Part shown: in pieces, positions 28,113 through 35,866 of the stretch
Layout of the letters: each line of letters opens with the position of its first letter
Numbering within the stretch: position 1 is the stretch's first letter
Notes under the pieces: model-generated
What the model was told of the DNA's origin: nothing
Seen by the model: only the letters and a program-made list of their open reading frames with translations
Databases searched by the model: none
DNA from: Rheinheimera sp. 4Y26
Lineage (GTDB): Bacteria > Pseudomonadota > Gammaproteobacteria > Enterobacterales > Alteromonadaceae
Reading direction: 5' to 3'
Length of the DNA stretch: 64,000 nucleotides
Assembly: GCF_025245835.1 (NCBI RefSeq)
Contig: NZ_JAOBWS010000001.1
Span: 62,001 to 126,000, forward strand
Program-made: the position numbers and the translations under genes

Positions 28113-28154
28113 TGCTTGCGCCGGCGCAGCATAAAGCTGCGCCCGGCGTTCTGC

Positions 28155-29291
28155 TTAACTTTGTAAAATCTTCAGTGGCAACGCCAGGATGTCGTCACCG
28201 GATTTGGCGAAATACCAGATAATGCCAATCAGTGAACCTACCGTCAGCAAATACCAGATGGCAGAAAACAACTGGCCGTATCTGTCCAGCGGCAACAGGT
28301 GGCTTTGATGACGGCCTCGCCATTCAAAGACAATTTCTAAACTACCCACCAACAATAAAAAGCCAAAGAGCGCCAGCCCCAGGCTGTAACTGACATAAAC
28401 CCCAAGCAAGGCACCGGCAACTGTGCCAACCAAACCTGCAATGCTGTTCATCGAAAAACTGATGCTTTTCAGAATATGGCCACCATCAAGCGGCAACACC
28501 GGAAGCAGGTTAAATAAGTTCAGCAGTGCGTTAAAAGTGGCTAAACCTGCAAAAAAGATATTGCCGGTGAGCCAATAGACCACAAGGCAGGCAATGGAGA
28601 GCAGCAGGCCAAAAGTAGGCCCCATAATGGAAATCACCACATCCTGCCAGCGGGTATTAATTTTTTCGTCGGAAAGCGCCAAACCACCCAAAAATGGAAT
28701 GAGGTAAATGCCTTTGGTTTTCATACCAAAATATTTCATCGCGCGGATATGGCCATACTCGTGAAACACCAGACAGGCCAGCAGCGCCAGTGCAAACTGC
28801 AATGAAAACAACCAGGAATAAGCCGCCACACTGGCTCCGGCCAGTACCACTTTGATCACTTTGGCGCTTTTAAACAGCTTAAAGCCCAAAGAGGCCAGCC
28901 CCAGCCAGCTTTGTTGTGTTGGTTTTGCCGGCGCCTGTTCAGGCTGCTGCCGTTCAATATCTTTAGTGTTGCGCTCGCCGCTGCTATGCAGTTCATTATT
29001 GATAAAAAGCCGGTATTTCAGCACAAAAGGCTGCCACTGCAGTTCGGTTTCAAGTTTGACACTGAGCAGCTGGCTGTCGTCTGTGCCTTCATCTGGCAGT
29101 GGCATGCCTGTTAAGGCATCCGCTTGCGATTTGGCAAGCAATTCAAACTGATGCGTGCGCTGCGACGCGTCTTCCGCCGTTGCACTGAGTTGTGACACCA
29201 GCTGTCTGTCCCAGAACAATTGTTGCCAGCCGGCCATCGAGCCTTCCAGTCGTAGTTGTTTGCCTAAACAGTCGATTTTTAATAATTCCAC
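28155..29291 (-). CDS. Site-2-protease-type M50 metalloprotease with an extra N-terminal domain
   Basis: 378 aa. Residues 1-145 form a soluble N-terminal domain of unknown type with a Pro/Gln linker; the rest is membrane-embedded. Zinc site HEYGH (H177, E178, H181) in LACLVFHEYGHIRAM and the second motif LLPVLPLDGGHIL with D269, both typical of M50/S2P-like intramembrane proteases. No PDZ domain is seen between the motifs. The target is unknown; this type is widely annotated as 'site-2 protease family protein'. Convergent with rsuA across a 42-bp gap holding a GC-rich hairpin (28119-28148). Confidence 0.88.
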   Translation of the reverse strand: MELLKIDCLGKQLRLEGSMAGWQQLFWDRQLVSQLSATAEDASQRTHQFELLAKSQADALTGMPLPDEGTDDSQLLSVKLETELQWQPFVLKYRLFINNELHSSGERNTKDIERQQPEQAPAKPTQQSWLGLASLGFKLFKSAKVIKVVLAGASVAAYSWLFSLQFALALLACLVFHEYGHIRAMKYFGMKTKGIYLIPFLGGLALSDEKINTRWQDVVISIMGPTFGLLLSIACLVVYWLTGNIFFAGLATFNALLNLFNLLPVLPLDGGHILKSISFSMNSIAGLVGTVAGALLGVYVSYSLGLALFGFLLLVGSLEIVFEWRGRHQSHLLPLDRYGQLFSAIWYLLTVGSLIGIIWYFAKSGDDILALPLKILQS

Positions 29292-29714
29292 AGCAATTCA
29301 GTTCCAAAATATCAGAGGGGAGATCAGAGTTCCGTGATCAGTACAGGCCGCTATCAGGCTGCGCCGGGTTTGGCAAAAAGCAAAATTATGCCTGTGCTTT
29401 GCGCCAAGGGGTATGACTTTGCGGCAGATCGGTGCTGCCTGCTGATTTTTTGCACATGGACGAGCCCGCGTCAGTCGTGCGGCTATATTCTGTACTGACG
29501 AATCGTCAGGGTTAAATAGCTTGTATCATCAATAACTTCTGTTAGTTTTTTAAGCATAGCTGCAGGGTTTTGTGCTGTTGCCAGAGTGAGGCTGTGGTTT
29601 TTGTTGCGGCGGCTGAACCTTTTACCAGGTTATCTTTCTAATTAGAACTTTCTAATATATACTTATATCAGTTTAATCTAATGTAGGCCGGCGCACCGGT
29701 TTCAGGAGTTCAGC
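29292..29714. other. Intergenic region upstream of the RND pump
   Basis: 423 bp between the divergent M50 gene and the efflux pump. No gene was found. The right-hand end is AT-rich and carries the 12-bp palindrome TTCTAATTAGAA (29636-29647) with an adjacent repeat of CTTTCTAAT, listed separately. No regulator gene neighbours the pump. Confidence 0.5.
29634..29658 (+). promoter_or_regulatory. Palindromic operator candidate for the RND pump
   Basis: Perfect 12-bp palindrome TTCTAATTAGAA (29636-29647), immediately followed by a second CTTTCTAAT, giving two direct CTTTCTAAT units 14 bp apart. It lies 68-79 bp before the pump start. A binding site for a TetR/MarR-like repressor is plausible, but the regulator is not in the window. 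Confidence 0.45.
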
Positions 29715-30758
29715 ATGATGAAGTTGCCTTTAGGTTTAACCCTGGCGTTAATGCTCAGCCACAATGTAATGGCCGCTGGCTGGGTGCAGCTGAATGCAGT
29801 GCAGGCCCCCCAATATCTGGAATTGCCTGCCGTGGTAGAGGCTGTGTCACAAGCCACAGTGTCGGCGCAGACTTCGGGCCGCATCATTGAGCTGCCTTAT
29901 GATGTCAACGATCTGGTGCCGCAAGGTGCTGTGGTGGTGCGTTTTACCGATACCGAACAAAAAGCCCGGTTGCAAAAGGCCCAGGGGGCCATGACCGAAG
30001 CACAAAGCCGTTTTGATGAGCAGCAAAAAGAGCTGGTGCGGGTGCAGGACATTCACAGCAAAGGTTTAGTGGCCAAAGCGGCGCTGGATTTAGCTCAGGC
30101 CAACTATGCCGCCGCCAAAGCAAGGCTGGATCAAGCCAAAGCAGCAGTCACTGAAGCCCACGAACAGCTGGAGCAAACCGTAGTGCGTGCGCCTTATAGC
30201 GGCATTTTGCAACAAAGGTTTGTTGAAATTGGCGAACTGGCGGTGCCGGGCAAAGCGCTGCTGCGCGGTTTATCTTTGGAAAACCTGCGTCTGGTCAGCC
30301 AGTTGCCACAAAGCCAGTTACAGGGTGCACAACAAAGCCCGGCGGCCGAACTGCAGCTTGCCAATGGCACAGTCATTCATCTGGGTAAACCCAATATGAC
30401 GATAGCACCACAGGCCAATAGCCAAAGCCATAGTTTTCAGTTGCGCCTGCAATTACCGGCCGCCGACTACAGCCAGTATTTGTTATTGCCAGGCAGCTGG
30501 CAGCGGCTGCGATTACAAACCGGCGAAGTCAGTCAATTACAAATCCCATCCTCTGCTGTGTTGTGGCGCGGTGAAGTCAGTGCAGTCTGGTTAAAACAAG
30601 GGGAGCAGGTGATGTTGCAACCGGTGCGGCTGAAACAGCTTAGCTCTGACTTGTACCAGGTGTTATCGGGCTTAACTGCAGGTGCTGAAATTGCCACTGA
30701 TGCGCAGGCGCAGCTGGCAAAACAACAGGCGAAACAGCAAGGCCGGAGTCAACCATGA
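29715..30758 (+). CDS. RND efflux periplasmic adaptor (membrane fusion protein)
   Basis: 347 aa with signal peptide (MMKLPLGLTLALMLSHNVMAAG). HlyD/AcrA-like organisation: first lipoyl half with VSAQTSGRIIELPYDVNDLVPQG, an alpha-hairpin (EQKARLQKAQGAMTEAQSRF ... LAQANYAAAKARLDQAKAAVTEA), second lipoyl half TVVRAPYSGILQQRFVEIGE, beta-barrel and a C-terminal membrane-proximal part. AGGAG lies 6 nt before ATGATG. It couples the inner-membrane pump encoded next to an outer-membrane channel that is not in the window. Overlaps the permease gene by 4 bp. Confidence 0.92.
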   Translation: MMKLPLGLTLALMLSHNVMAAGWVQLNAVQAPQYLELPAVVEAVSQATVSAQTSGRIIELPYDVNDLVPQGAVVVRFTDTEQKARLQKAQGAMTEAQSRFDEQQKELVRVQDIHSKGLVAKAALDLAQANYAAAKARLDQAKAAVTEAHEQLEQTVVRAPYSGILQQRFVEIGELAVPGKALLRGLSLENLRLVSQLPQSQLQGAQQSPAAELQLANGTVIHLGKPNMTIAPQANSQSHSFQLRLQLPAADYSQYLLLPGSWQRLRLQTGEVSQLQIPSSAVLWRGEVSAVWLKQGEQVMLQPVRLKQLSSDLYQVLSGLTAGAEIATDAQAQLAKQQAKQQGRSQP

Positions 30759-33700
30759 GCAGCTTAGGTATTTCCGGCCGCTTGGCGGCGCTGTTTAAAC
30801 AAAACCAAATCACCCCTTTATTGGCTTTGGTTGGCTTTTTACTGGGGCTTTTTGCTGTGCTGGTCACGCCACGCGAAGAAGAGCCACAAATTGAAGTGAC
30901 CTTTGCCAATGTGTTTATTCCTTATGCCGGTGCTTCCGCCAAAATGGTGGAACAGCAGGTGGCAATACCGGCCGAAAAAATCATTGCCGAAATTGCCGGT
31001 GTTGAGCATCTGTATTCGGTGTCTGAGCCTGGCCGCGCTGTACTCACAGTGCAGTTTAAAGTAGGTGAAGCCCGCACCGATGCTTTGGTGCGGCTCTATA
31101 ACGCTTTTTATGCCAAAGCCGACTGGCAACCAGCCAATAGCGGTATTGGCCCTGTGCTGATTAAACCCAAAGGCATTGATGATGTGCCGGTGTTTGCCGT
31201 GACTTTATGGAGCAAAAACCCGCAAGTCACCCCTGCAGATTTAACGTCAGCCGCCAAAGGGCTGGAAGAGCAGCTGCAGCAAGTGCCGGGCAGTCGTGAT
31301 ATTTACAGTATTGGCGGTGTGGCGCAGCAGGTGCTGGTGCGGCTTGACCCGGCGAGATTGGCGGCTTATCAGCTCAGTTTACCGGCGCTGCAACAGGCGC
31401 TGTTGCAAAACAATGGTCAAAGCCAGAACCAGGCCATGCTGGCGCCGGACCAGCTGATTCAGCTGCAGGCCGGTAACTTTTTAAGCAGTGCCGACGAAGT
31501 GGCATCCCTGGTGGTGGCCGTAAAAACCGACAATGGCCAGCAGCTGCCGGTGTATTTACGCGATGTGGCTGAAGTGAGCCTCGGCAGCAGCGAACCTGTT
31601 AGTTATGTGCAGCAGCTACAGCTGGATGAAGCCGGCAAGCTGCAACAAAGCCCGGCTGTTACTGTGGTGGTGGCCAAACAACCGGGCAAAAACGCGGTGG
31701 ATGTATCCAGCGCACTGCTGGCCAAACTGGATCAGTTACAACAGGGTTATCTTGGGCAGGATATTGAGGTCAGTATCAGTCGAAATTATGGTGAAACCGC
31801 CAAAGACAAAGCCGATACCCTGATTCACAAACTGTTATTTGCCACGCTCTCTGTGGTATTGCTGGTGGGTTTTGCGCTGGGCTGGCGCGAAGCTTTTGTG
31901 GTGGGCATGGCGGTGGTGATCACCCTGGCCATTACTTTATTTGCGTCCTGGGCTTATGGTTTTACCTTAAACCGGGTGTCGTTATTTGCGCTAATTTTTT
32001 CCATTGGCATTCTGGTCGACGACGCCATAGTGGTGGTGGAAAACCTGCACCGGCACTGGCTGTTGGGTAAAAAGTCTTTGGCTGATGCCATTCCGCTCGC
32101 GGTAGAAGAAGTGGGTGCGCCAACTATTCTGGCTACCTTTACTGTAATAGCCGCGTTATTGCCGATGGCTTTTGTCAGTGGCCTGATGGGGCCTTATATG
32201 AGCCCTATCCCCATTAACGCCAGTATGGGCATGCTGATCAGCTTGCTGGTGGCTTTTATTTTTACGCCCTGGCTGTTTCTGCGGGTGTTTGGCAAAAAAA
32301 GCCCGGCTGGCGCCCATCACGATGGCACCGACAGCAAACTGGAGCAGCTGTTTAACCGGCTGATGCGGCCATTTCTGGCGAAAAAAGCCGGCCGCAATAA
32401 CCGCATTAAACTGCTGCTGGGGTTACTCACCGCTATCGGCTTGTCGGTACTGCTGGTCACCAGCCAGCAGGTGGCGCTGAAAATGCTGCCTTTTGACAAT
32501 AAATCCGAATTTCAGGTGGTGGTGGATTTAGCCGAAGGCAGCACGCTGGAACAAACTCAGGCTGTGTTAAATCAGGTCAGTCAGGCCTTATTGCAATTAC
32601 CGGAAGTCACCCATCTGCAAACTTATGCCGGTACTGCCGCCCCTATTAATTTTAACGGTTTGGTACGGCAGTATTACCTGCGTCAGCAAGCCTGGCAGGG
32701 TGATGTGCAGGTGAACTTAAAAAGCCGGCTCGAGCGCGACGAACAAAGCCATGCCATCGCGCTTAGAGTGCGACCGGCTTTGGCCGCGCTTGAAAAAAGC
32801 ACAGGCGCCAGTATCAAACTGGTGGAAGTACCGCCAGGGCCACCTGTGATGGCACCCCTGGTGGCAGAAGTTTATGGCCCGGATTACCAGTTACAGCTTA
32901 AGCAGGCGCAACAACTGCAAACAACCTTTGCACAAGTGGCTGATATTGTTGATATCGACAGCACTGTCGAAGCGCCGCAACCCTTGTGGCAACTGGTGGT
33001 GGATCAACAAAAAGCCGCCTTGCTGGGTGTTGCAGTGGCTGATGTGAGTGCAGCGGTGCAACTGGCGAGCAGCGGTGGCAACGCCGGCTTTTTACGCCAA
33101 CCACACCAGCGCAGCTTAACGCCCGTGGTGTTAAAGCTAGCCGAAGGTCAGTTGGCGGACTGGCAGCAGTTGTCGCAACTGCCGCTGCACAGCAATACAG
33201 GTGCGCTGATCCCGCTGTCTGAACTGGTGCAAAAACAACAGTTCCAGCGCGAAAATACCATTTACCGCAAAGACTTAAGGCCAGTGGTTTTTGTTACGGC
33301 CGATTTGGCCGGCGGTATCGACAGCCCGCTGTATGGCATGCTGGAAATTCAGGATTTATTGAGTCAGGCGACAGCGCCGCTGCCACAAAATCTGTTCAGC
33401 GCACCGGACAATACCGATGAGCTCAGCATCAAGTGGGACGGTGAATGGCAAATTACCTATGAAACTTTCCGTGATATGGGCATTGCTTATGGTGTGGGCC
33501 TGATCATGATTTATCTGCTGGTGGTGGCGCAGTTTAAATCTTATGGCGTGCCACTGATTATTATGGCGCCTATCCCGCTGACGCTGATTGGCATTATGCC
33601 GGGGCACTGGCTGCTGAACACCCAATTCACCGCTACCTCGATGATTGGCATGATAGCGCTCGCCGGCATTATAGTGCGCAACTCCATTTTGCTGGTGGAT

Positions 33701-33949
33701 TATATTCAGCAGCAACTGGCTCAGGGTGTGGCGCTTGAAACCGCTGTAGTGCATGCCTCGGCAGTGCGGGCGCGGCCTATAGTGTTAACAGCGCTGGCCG
33801 CTATGTTGGGCGCGTTTTTTATTCTGGATGACCCTATTTTTGGTGGTCTGGCTGTGGCACTGATTTTTGGCATTTTGGTGTCGACTTTGCTGACTTTAGT
33901 GGTGATCCCTGTGGTGTATTACGCTTACAGCTACCAAAAACAACCTTAA
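30755..33949 (+). CDS. RND efflux transporter permease
   Basis: 1064-aa inner-membrane proton-driven pump of the AcrB/HAE superfamily: TM1 ITPLLALVGFLLGLFAVLVTPREEEP, paired periplasmic porter domains, TM4 SIGILVDDAIVVVENLHRH with the two essential Asp residues for proton relay, and TM10-12 with GIIVRNSILLVDYIQQ and a GGL...FGILVSTLLTL end. The PREEEPQI after TM1 is typical of the pump subgroup often annotated as generic efflux RND permease. Substrate unknown. ATGA overlap with the adaptor gene. Ends at a strong terminator. Confidence 0.94.
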   Translation: MSSLGISGRLAALFKQNQITPLLALVGFLLGLFAVLVTPREEEPQIEVTFANVFIPYAGASAKMVEQQVAIPAEKIIAEIAGVEHLYSVSEPGRAVLTVQFKVGEARTDALVRLYNAFYAKADWQPANSGIGPVLIKPKGIDDVPVFAVTLWSKNPQVTPADLTSAAKGLEEQLQQVPGSRDIYSIGGVAQQVLVRLDPARLAAYQLSLPALQQALLQNNGQSQNQAMLAPDQLIQLQAGNFLSSADEVASLVVAVKTDNGQQLPVYLRDVAEVSLGSSEPVSYVQQLQLDEAGKLQQSPAVTVVVAKQPGKNAVDVSSALLAKLDQLQQGYLGQDIEVSISRNYGETAKDKADTLIHKLLFATLSVVLLVGFALGWREAFVVGMAVVITLAITLFASWAYGFTLNRVSLFALIFSIGILVDDAIVVVENLHRHWLLGKKSLADAIPLAVEEVGAPTILATFTVIAALLPMAFVSGLMGPYMSPIPINASMGMLISLLVAFIFTPWLFLRVFGKKSPAGAHHDGTDSKLEQLFNRLMRPFLAKKAGRNNRIKLLLGLLTAIGLSVLLVTSQQVALKMLPFDNKSEFQVVVDLAEGSTLEQTQAVLNQVSQALLQLPEVTHLQTYAGTAAPINFNGLVRQYYLRQQAWQGDVQVNLKSRLERDEQSHAIALRVRPALAALEKSTGASIKLVEVPPGPPVMAPLVAEVYGPDYQLQLKQAQQLQTTFAQVADIVDIDSTVEAPQPLWQLVVDQQKAALLGVAVADVSAAVQLASSGGNAGFLRQPHQRSLTPVVLKLAEGQLADWQQLSQLPLHSNTGALIPLSELVQKQQFQRENTIYRKDLRPVVFVTADLAGGIDSPLYGMLEIQDLLSQATAPLPQNLFSAPDNTDELSIKWDGEWQITYETFRDMGIAYGVGLIMIYLLVVAQFKSYGVPLIIMAPIPLTLIGIMPGHWLLNTQFTATSMIGMIALAGIIVRNSILLVDYIQQQLAQGVALETAVVHASAVRARPIVLTALAAMLGAFFILDDPIFGGLAVALIFGILVSTLLTLVVIPVVYYAYSYQKQP

Positions 33950-33981
33950 TGCCCGCTTGGGACTAAGTAGCCGAAATGCCG

Positions 33982-34012
33982 CAGGGCGCTGGTAACAGCG
34001 CCCTGTTTTTTT
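33982..34012 (+). terminator. Rho-independent terminator of the RND operon
   Basis: Perfect 10-bp stem CAGGGCGCTG / CAGCGCCCTG (33982-33991, 33996-34005), GTAA loop, followed by T7. Confidence 0.95.
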
Positions 34013-34180
34013 GCACTTGTTACAGCGCTTTTAGCCGAAATTTGGCAATTTAACCGGGCTTTTTTGCCGTTGAACCTGTTTGCTCACAGAAAAAAGGCCT
34101 GTGCCGGGTCTGTTGCCATGGTTTCAGCCAAAGCGACTAAGCTTGGCTTCTACGCAGATCAACCCCTGATGGAGTGAATA

Positions 34181-35155
34181 ATGAAAACATGGTTATTGGG
34201 CGCAGCTTTATTGGCGGCAGCAAACCCGGTTTTGGCCGAAGGCAGCGCCACGCCGGTGCAGTTTATTGATACTTTTGCCAAACTTTTTGGTGAGCATAAA
34301 GGCGAGCGTAAAGGCCATGCCAAAGGATTTTGTGTCAGCGGCAGTTTTACCGGCAATCACAAAATGCAGCCTTACAGCAACTCCGCTTTGTTTTCCGGTG
34401 AAAGTTATCCACTGACCGGGCGTTTTTCGATGGCGGGTGGTAACCCGAAAGCGGCGGAAAACAGCAGAAGCCCCAGAGGTTTTGCCGCACAAATTAAATT
34501 GGCTAATGGTGAAATTCAGCATTTTGCTTTGTTATCCACCCCAATCTTTGGTGCCAAAGACCCCGACAGCTTTTTAGGTTTATTACAGGCGTCAATTCCC
34601 GATGCAAAAACCGGCAAACCGGATCTGGCCAAAATTGCCGCTTATCGTAAAGCTCACCCCGACACGCTGGCGCAGGCGGAATATTTAGCTAAAACCGCGC
34701 CACCGGCCAGTTATGCCAATACGCCTTATTTTGGTTTGCACAGTTTTTATCTGAGCAATGCCGAAGGCAAACAACAGGCGGTGCGCTGGCAGCTGCAGCC
34801 GCTGGATGGTGTCAAAGGTTTAACCGACAGCGAAATTGCCGCAGCACCCAAAGATTTTCTTGAGCAGCGTTTGCTGGCGCAGCTGGCCAAAGGGCCGGTG
34901 AAATTTAAGTTGCAATTGCAGCTGGCAGCGGCCGGCGACAATTTACTGGACCCATCCAAAGCCTGGCCGGCAGAGCGCACAGTGCTGGATGGTGGTGAGC
35001 TAGAGATCACAGCTGCAGGGGGCGACACCTGCAAAAACATTAACTTCGACCCCAATGTGTTGGCCTCTGGCATCAGCGCAAGTAAAGATCCCATTTTACA
35101 AATGCGCTCCGGCGCTTATGCCGTTTCTTTTGGCAAAAGGTTAAGCGGCCAATGA
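34181..35155 (+). CDS. SrpA-type catalase-related peroxidase (periplasmic)
   Basis: 324 aa with signal peptide (ending ANPVLAEG). It is a short catalase-fold haem protein: the distal site GHAKGFCVSGSFTG (the HxKG motif of catalases), LTGRFSMAGGNP, RSPRGFAAQIKLANGEIQHFALLSTPIF, and the proximal haem-ligand segment RSGAYAVSFGKRLS near the C-terminus (Arg...Tyr). Well short of full catalases (about 480 aa), as in the SrpA/YpfJ-like group annotated catalase-related peroxidase. Usually paired with a cytochrome b561 gene, which is absent here. Likely removes peroxides in the periplasm. Confidence 0.88.
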   Translation: MKTWLLGAALLAAANPVLAEGSATPVQFIDTFAKLFGEHKGERKGHAKGFCVSGSFTGNHKMQPYSNSALFSGESYPLTGRFSMAGGNPKAAENSRSPRGFAAQIKLANGEIQHFALLSTPIFGAKDPDSFLGLLQASIPDAKTGKPDLAKIAAYRKAHPDTLAQAEYLAKTAPPASYANTPYFGLHSFYLSNAEGKQQAVRWQLQPLDGVKGLTDSEIAAAPKDFLEQRLLAQLAKGPVKFKLQLQLAAAGDNLLDPSKAWPAERTVLDGGELEITAAGGDTCKNINFDPNVLASGISASKDPILQMRSGAYAVSFGKRLSGQ

Positions 35156-35511
35156 GCCCAGAGCTTTAACTGTTTGCCGCTCAAATGGCGGTTATCTGGT
35201 TTATTTTGTCTGCAACAGGGGTCATATGATGTTTGTGACCTTTTTTGACTCAGCCCTGCCCGACTGGCAGGGCTGAGTCAAAAAATACTTTATAAATTCT
35301 TCAGATTTTTCATCAGCATAAAAATTCAGCAAAAGTTAATTTTAATAATTAAATGTATATTAATTGTTATATTTTAATCATCAGCTAATACTTGTCATCA
35401 GATGTACCACAGCATGGGTCCCCGCAGGAATTAGGGTCTGTTTGCTGCTGGGTTTGCCTGACTGGCGGCAGACATCAGGTTGTTGTCCGCTGCATCATCA
35501 AGGATGATGAC
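35156..35511. other. AT-rich intergenic region before the RHS locus
   Basis: Holds a long inverted repeat at 35241-35285 (listed separately) and then about 110 bp of very AT-rich DNA (35281-35390). No protein-coding frame with a credible start was seen before 35512. Confidence 0.5.
35241..35285. repeat. 20-bp perfect inverted repeat with 5-nt loop
   Basis: TTTTTTGACTCAGCCCTGCC (35241-35260) and its exact reverse complement (35266-35285) around CGACT. Because the T-run precedes and an A-run follows the GC stem on both strands, it is not a standard intrinsic terminator with a trailing U-tract; it marks the end of the peroxidase gene and the start of the AT-rich zone before the RHS gene. Confidence 0.8.
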
Positions 35512-35856
35512 ATGAATCAAATTTATGTTGTGCGGCTCTGTTGTTGCCCGTTGTATGCAAGAACAGCATCTTTCCCCCCACTGCAGTTAGCTGGGACTGC
35601 TACTGTGCCTGTTTATCTGACATGGCGTTATCATCTTCGGCTGGGACAAACCGCGAATTTAAGCCGGAACCCCACAACCTACCATATGGCTGGCCGGCTT
35701 ACCCCTGGTGTTTATGCCACACCACCTGACGGCCAGATAACTCAGGCGTCAACAGCAGCGATTTCTGCTTACAGCACTTCTTTTACCTTCCCCGCTGATA
35801 CCAGTGCAAAAACCTCAACGCTTTACCAACCCTTTGGCGAGAGTATTGATAATTAA
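35512..35856 (+). CDS. Hypothetical 114-aa protein upstream of the RHS gene
   Basis: The frame begins at ATG 35512 (MNQIYVVRLCCC...) and ends 10 bp before the RHS start. The C-terminal two-thirds (VPVYLTWRYHLRLGQ, then a Ser/Thr/Ala-rich stretch to FGESIDN) has the look of a beta-rich secreted domain, but the N-terminus is not a clean signal peptide and no good Shine-Dalgarno precedes it. It may be a real small gene, or the remnant of a longer gene with a damaged 5' end. Family not recognised. Confidence 0.4.
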   Translation: MNQIYVVRLCCCPLYARTASFPPLQLAGTATVPVYLTWRYHLRLGQTANLSRNPTTYHMAGRLTPGVYATPPDGQITQASTAAISAYSTSFTFPADTSAKTSTLYQPFGESIDN

Positions 35857-35866
35857 TGGATGAACT

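Noticed and set aside
28119-28148. Terminator between rsuA and the M50 gene
   Set aside because: A good GC-rich stem with one bulge exists, but neither side has a T-run, so it is mentioned only with the neighbouring genes.
35541-35729. Second forward frame of 62 codons inside the hypothetical gene upstream of RHS
   Set aside because: Overlaps a longer frame, no ribosome site, Trp/Cys-rich translation; noted only as possible evidence of a frameshift.
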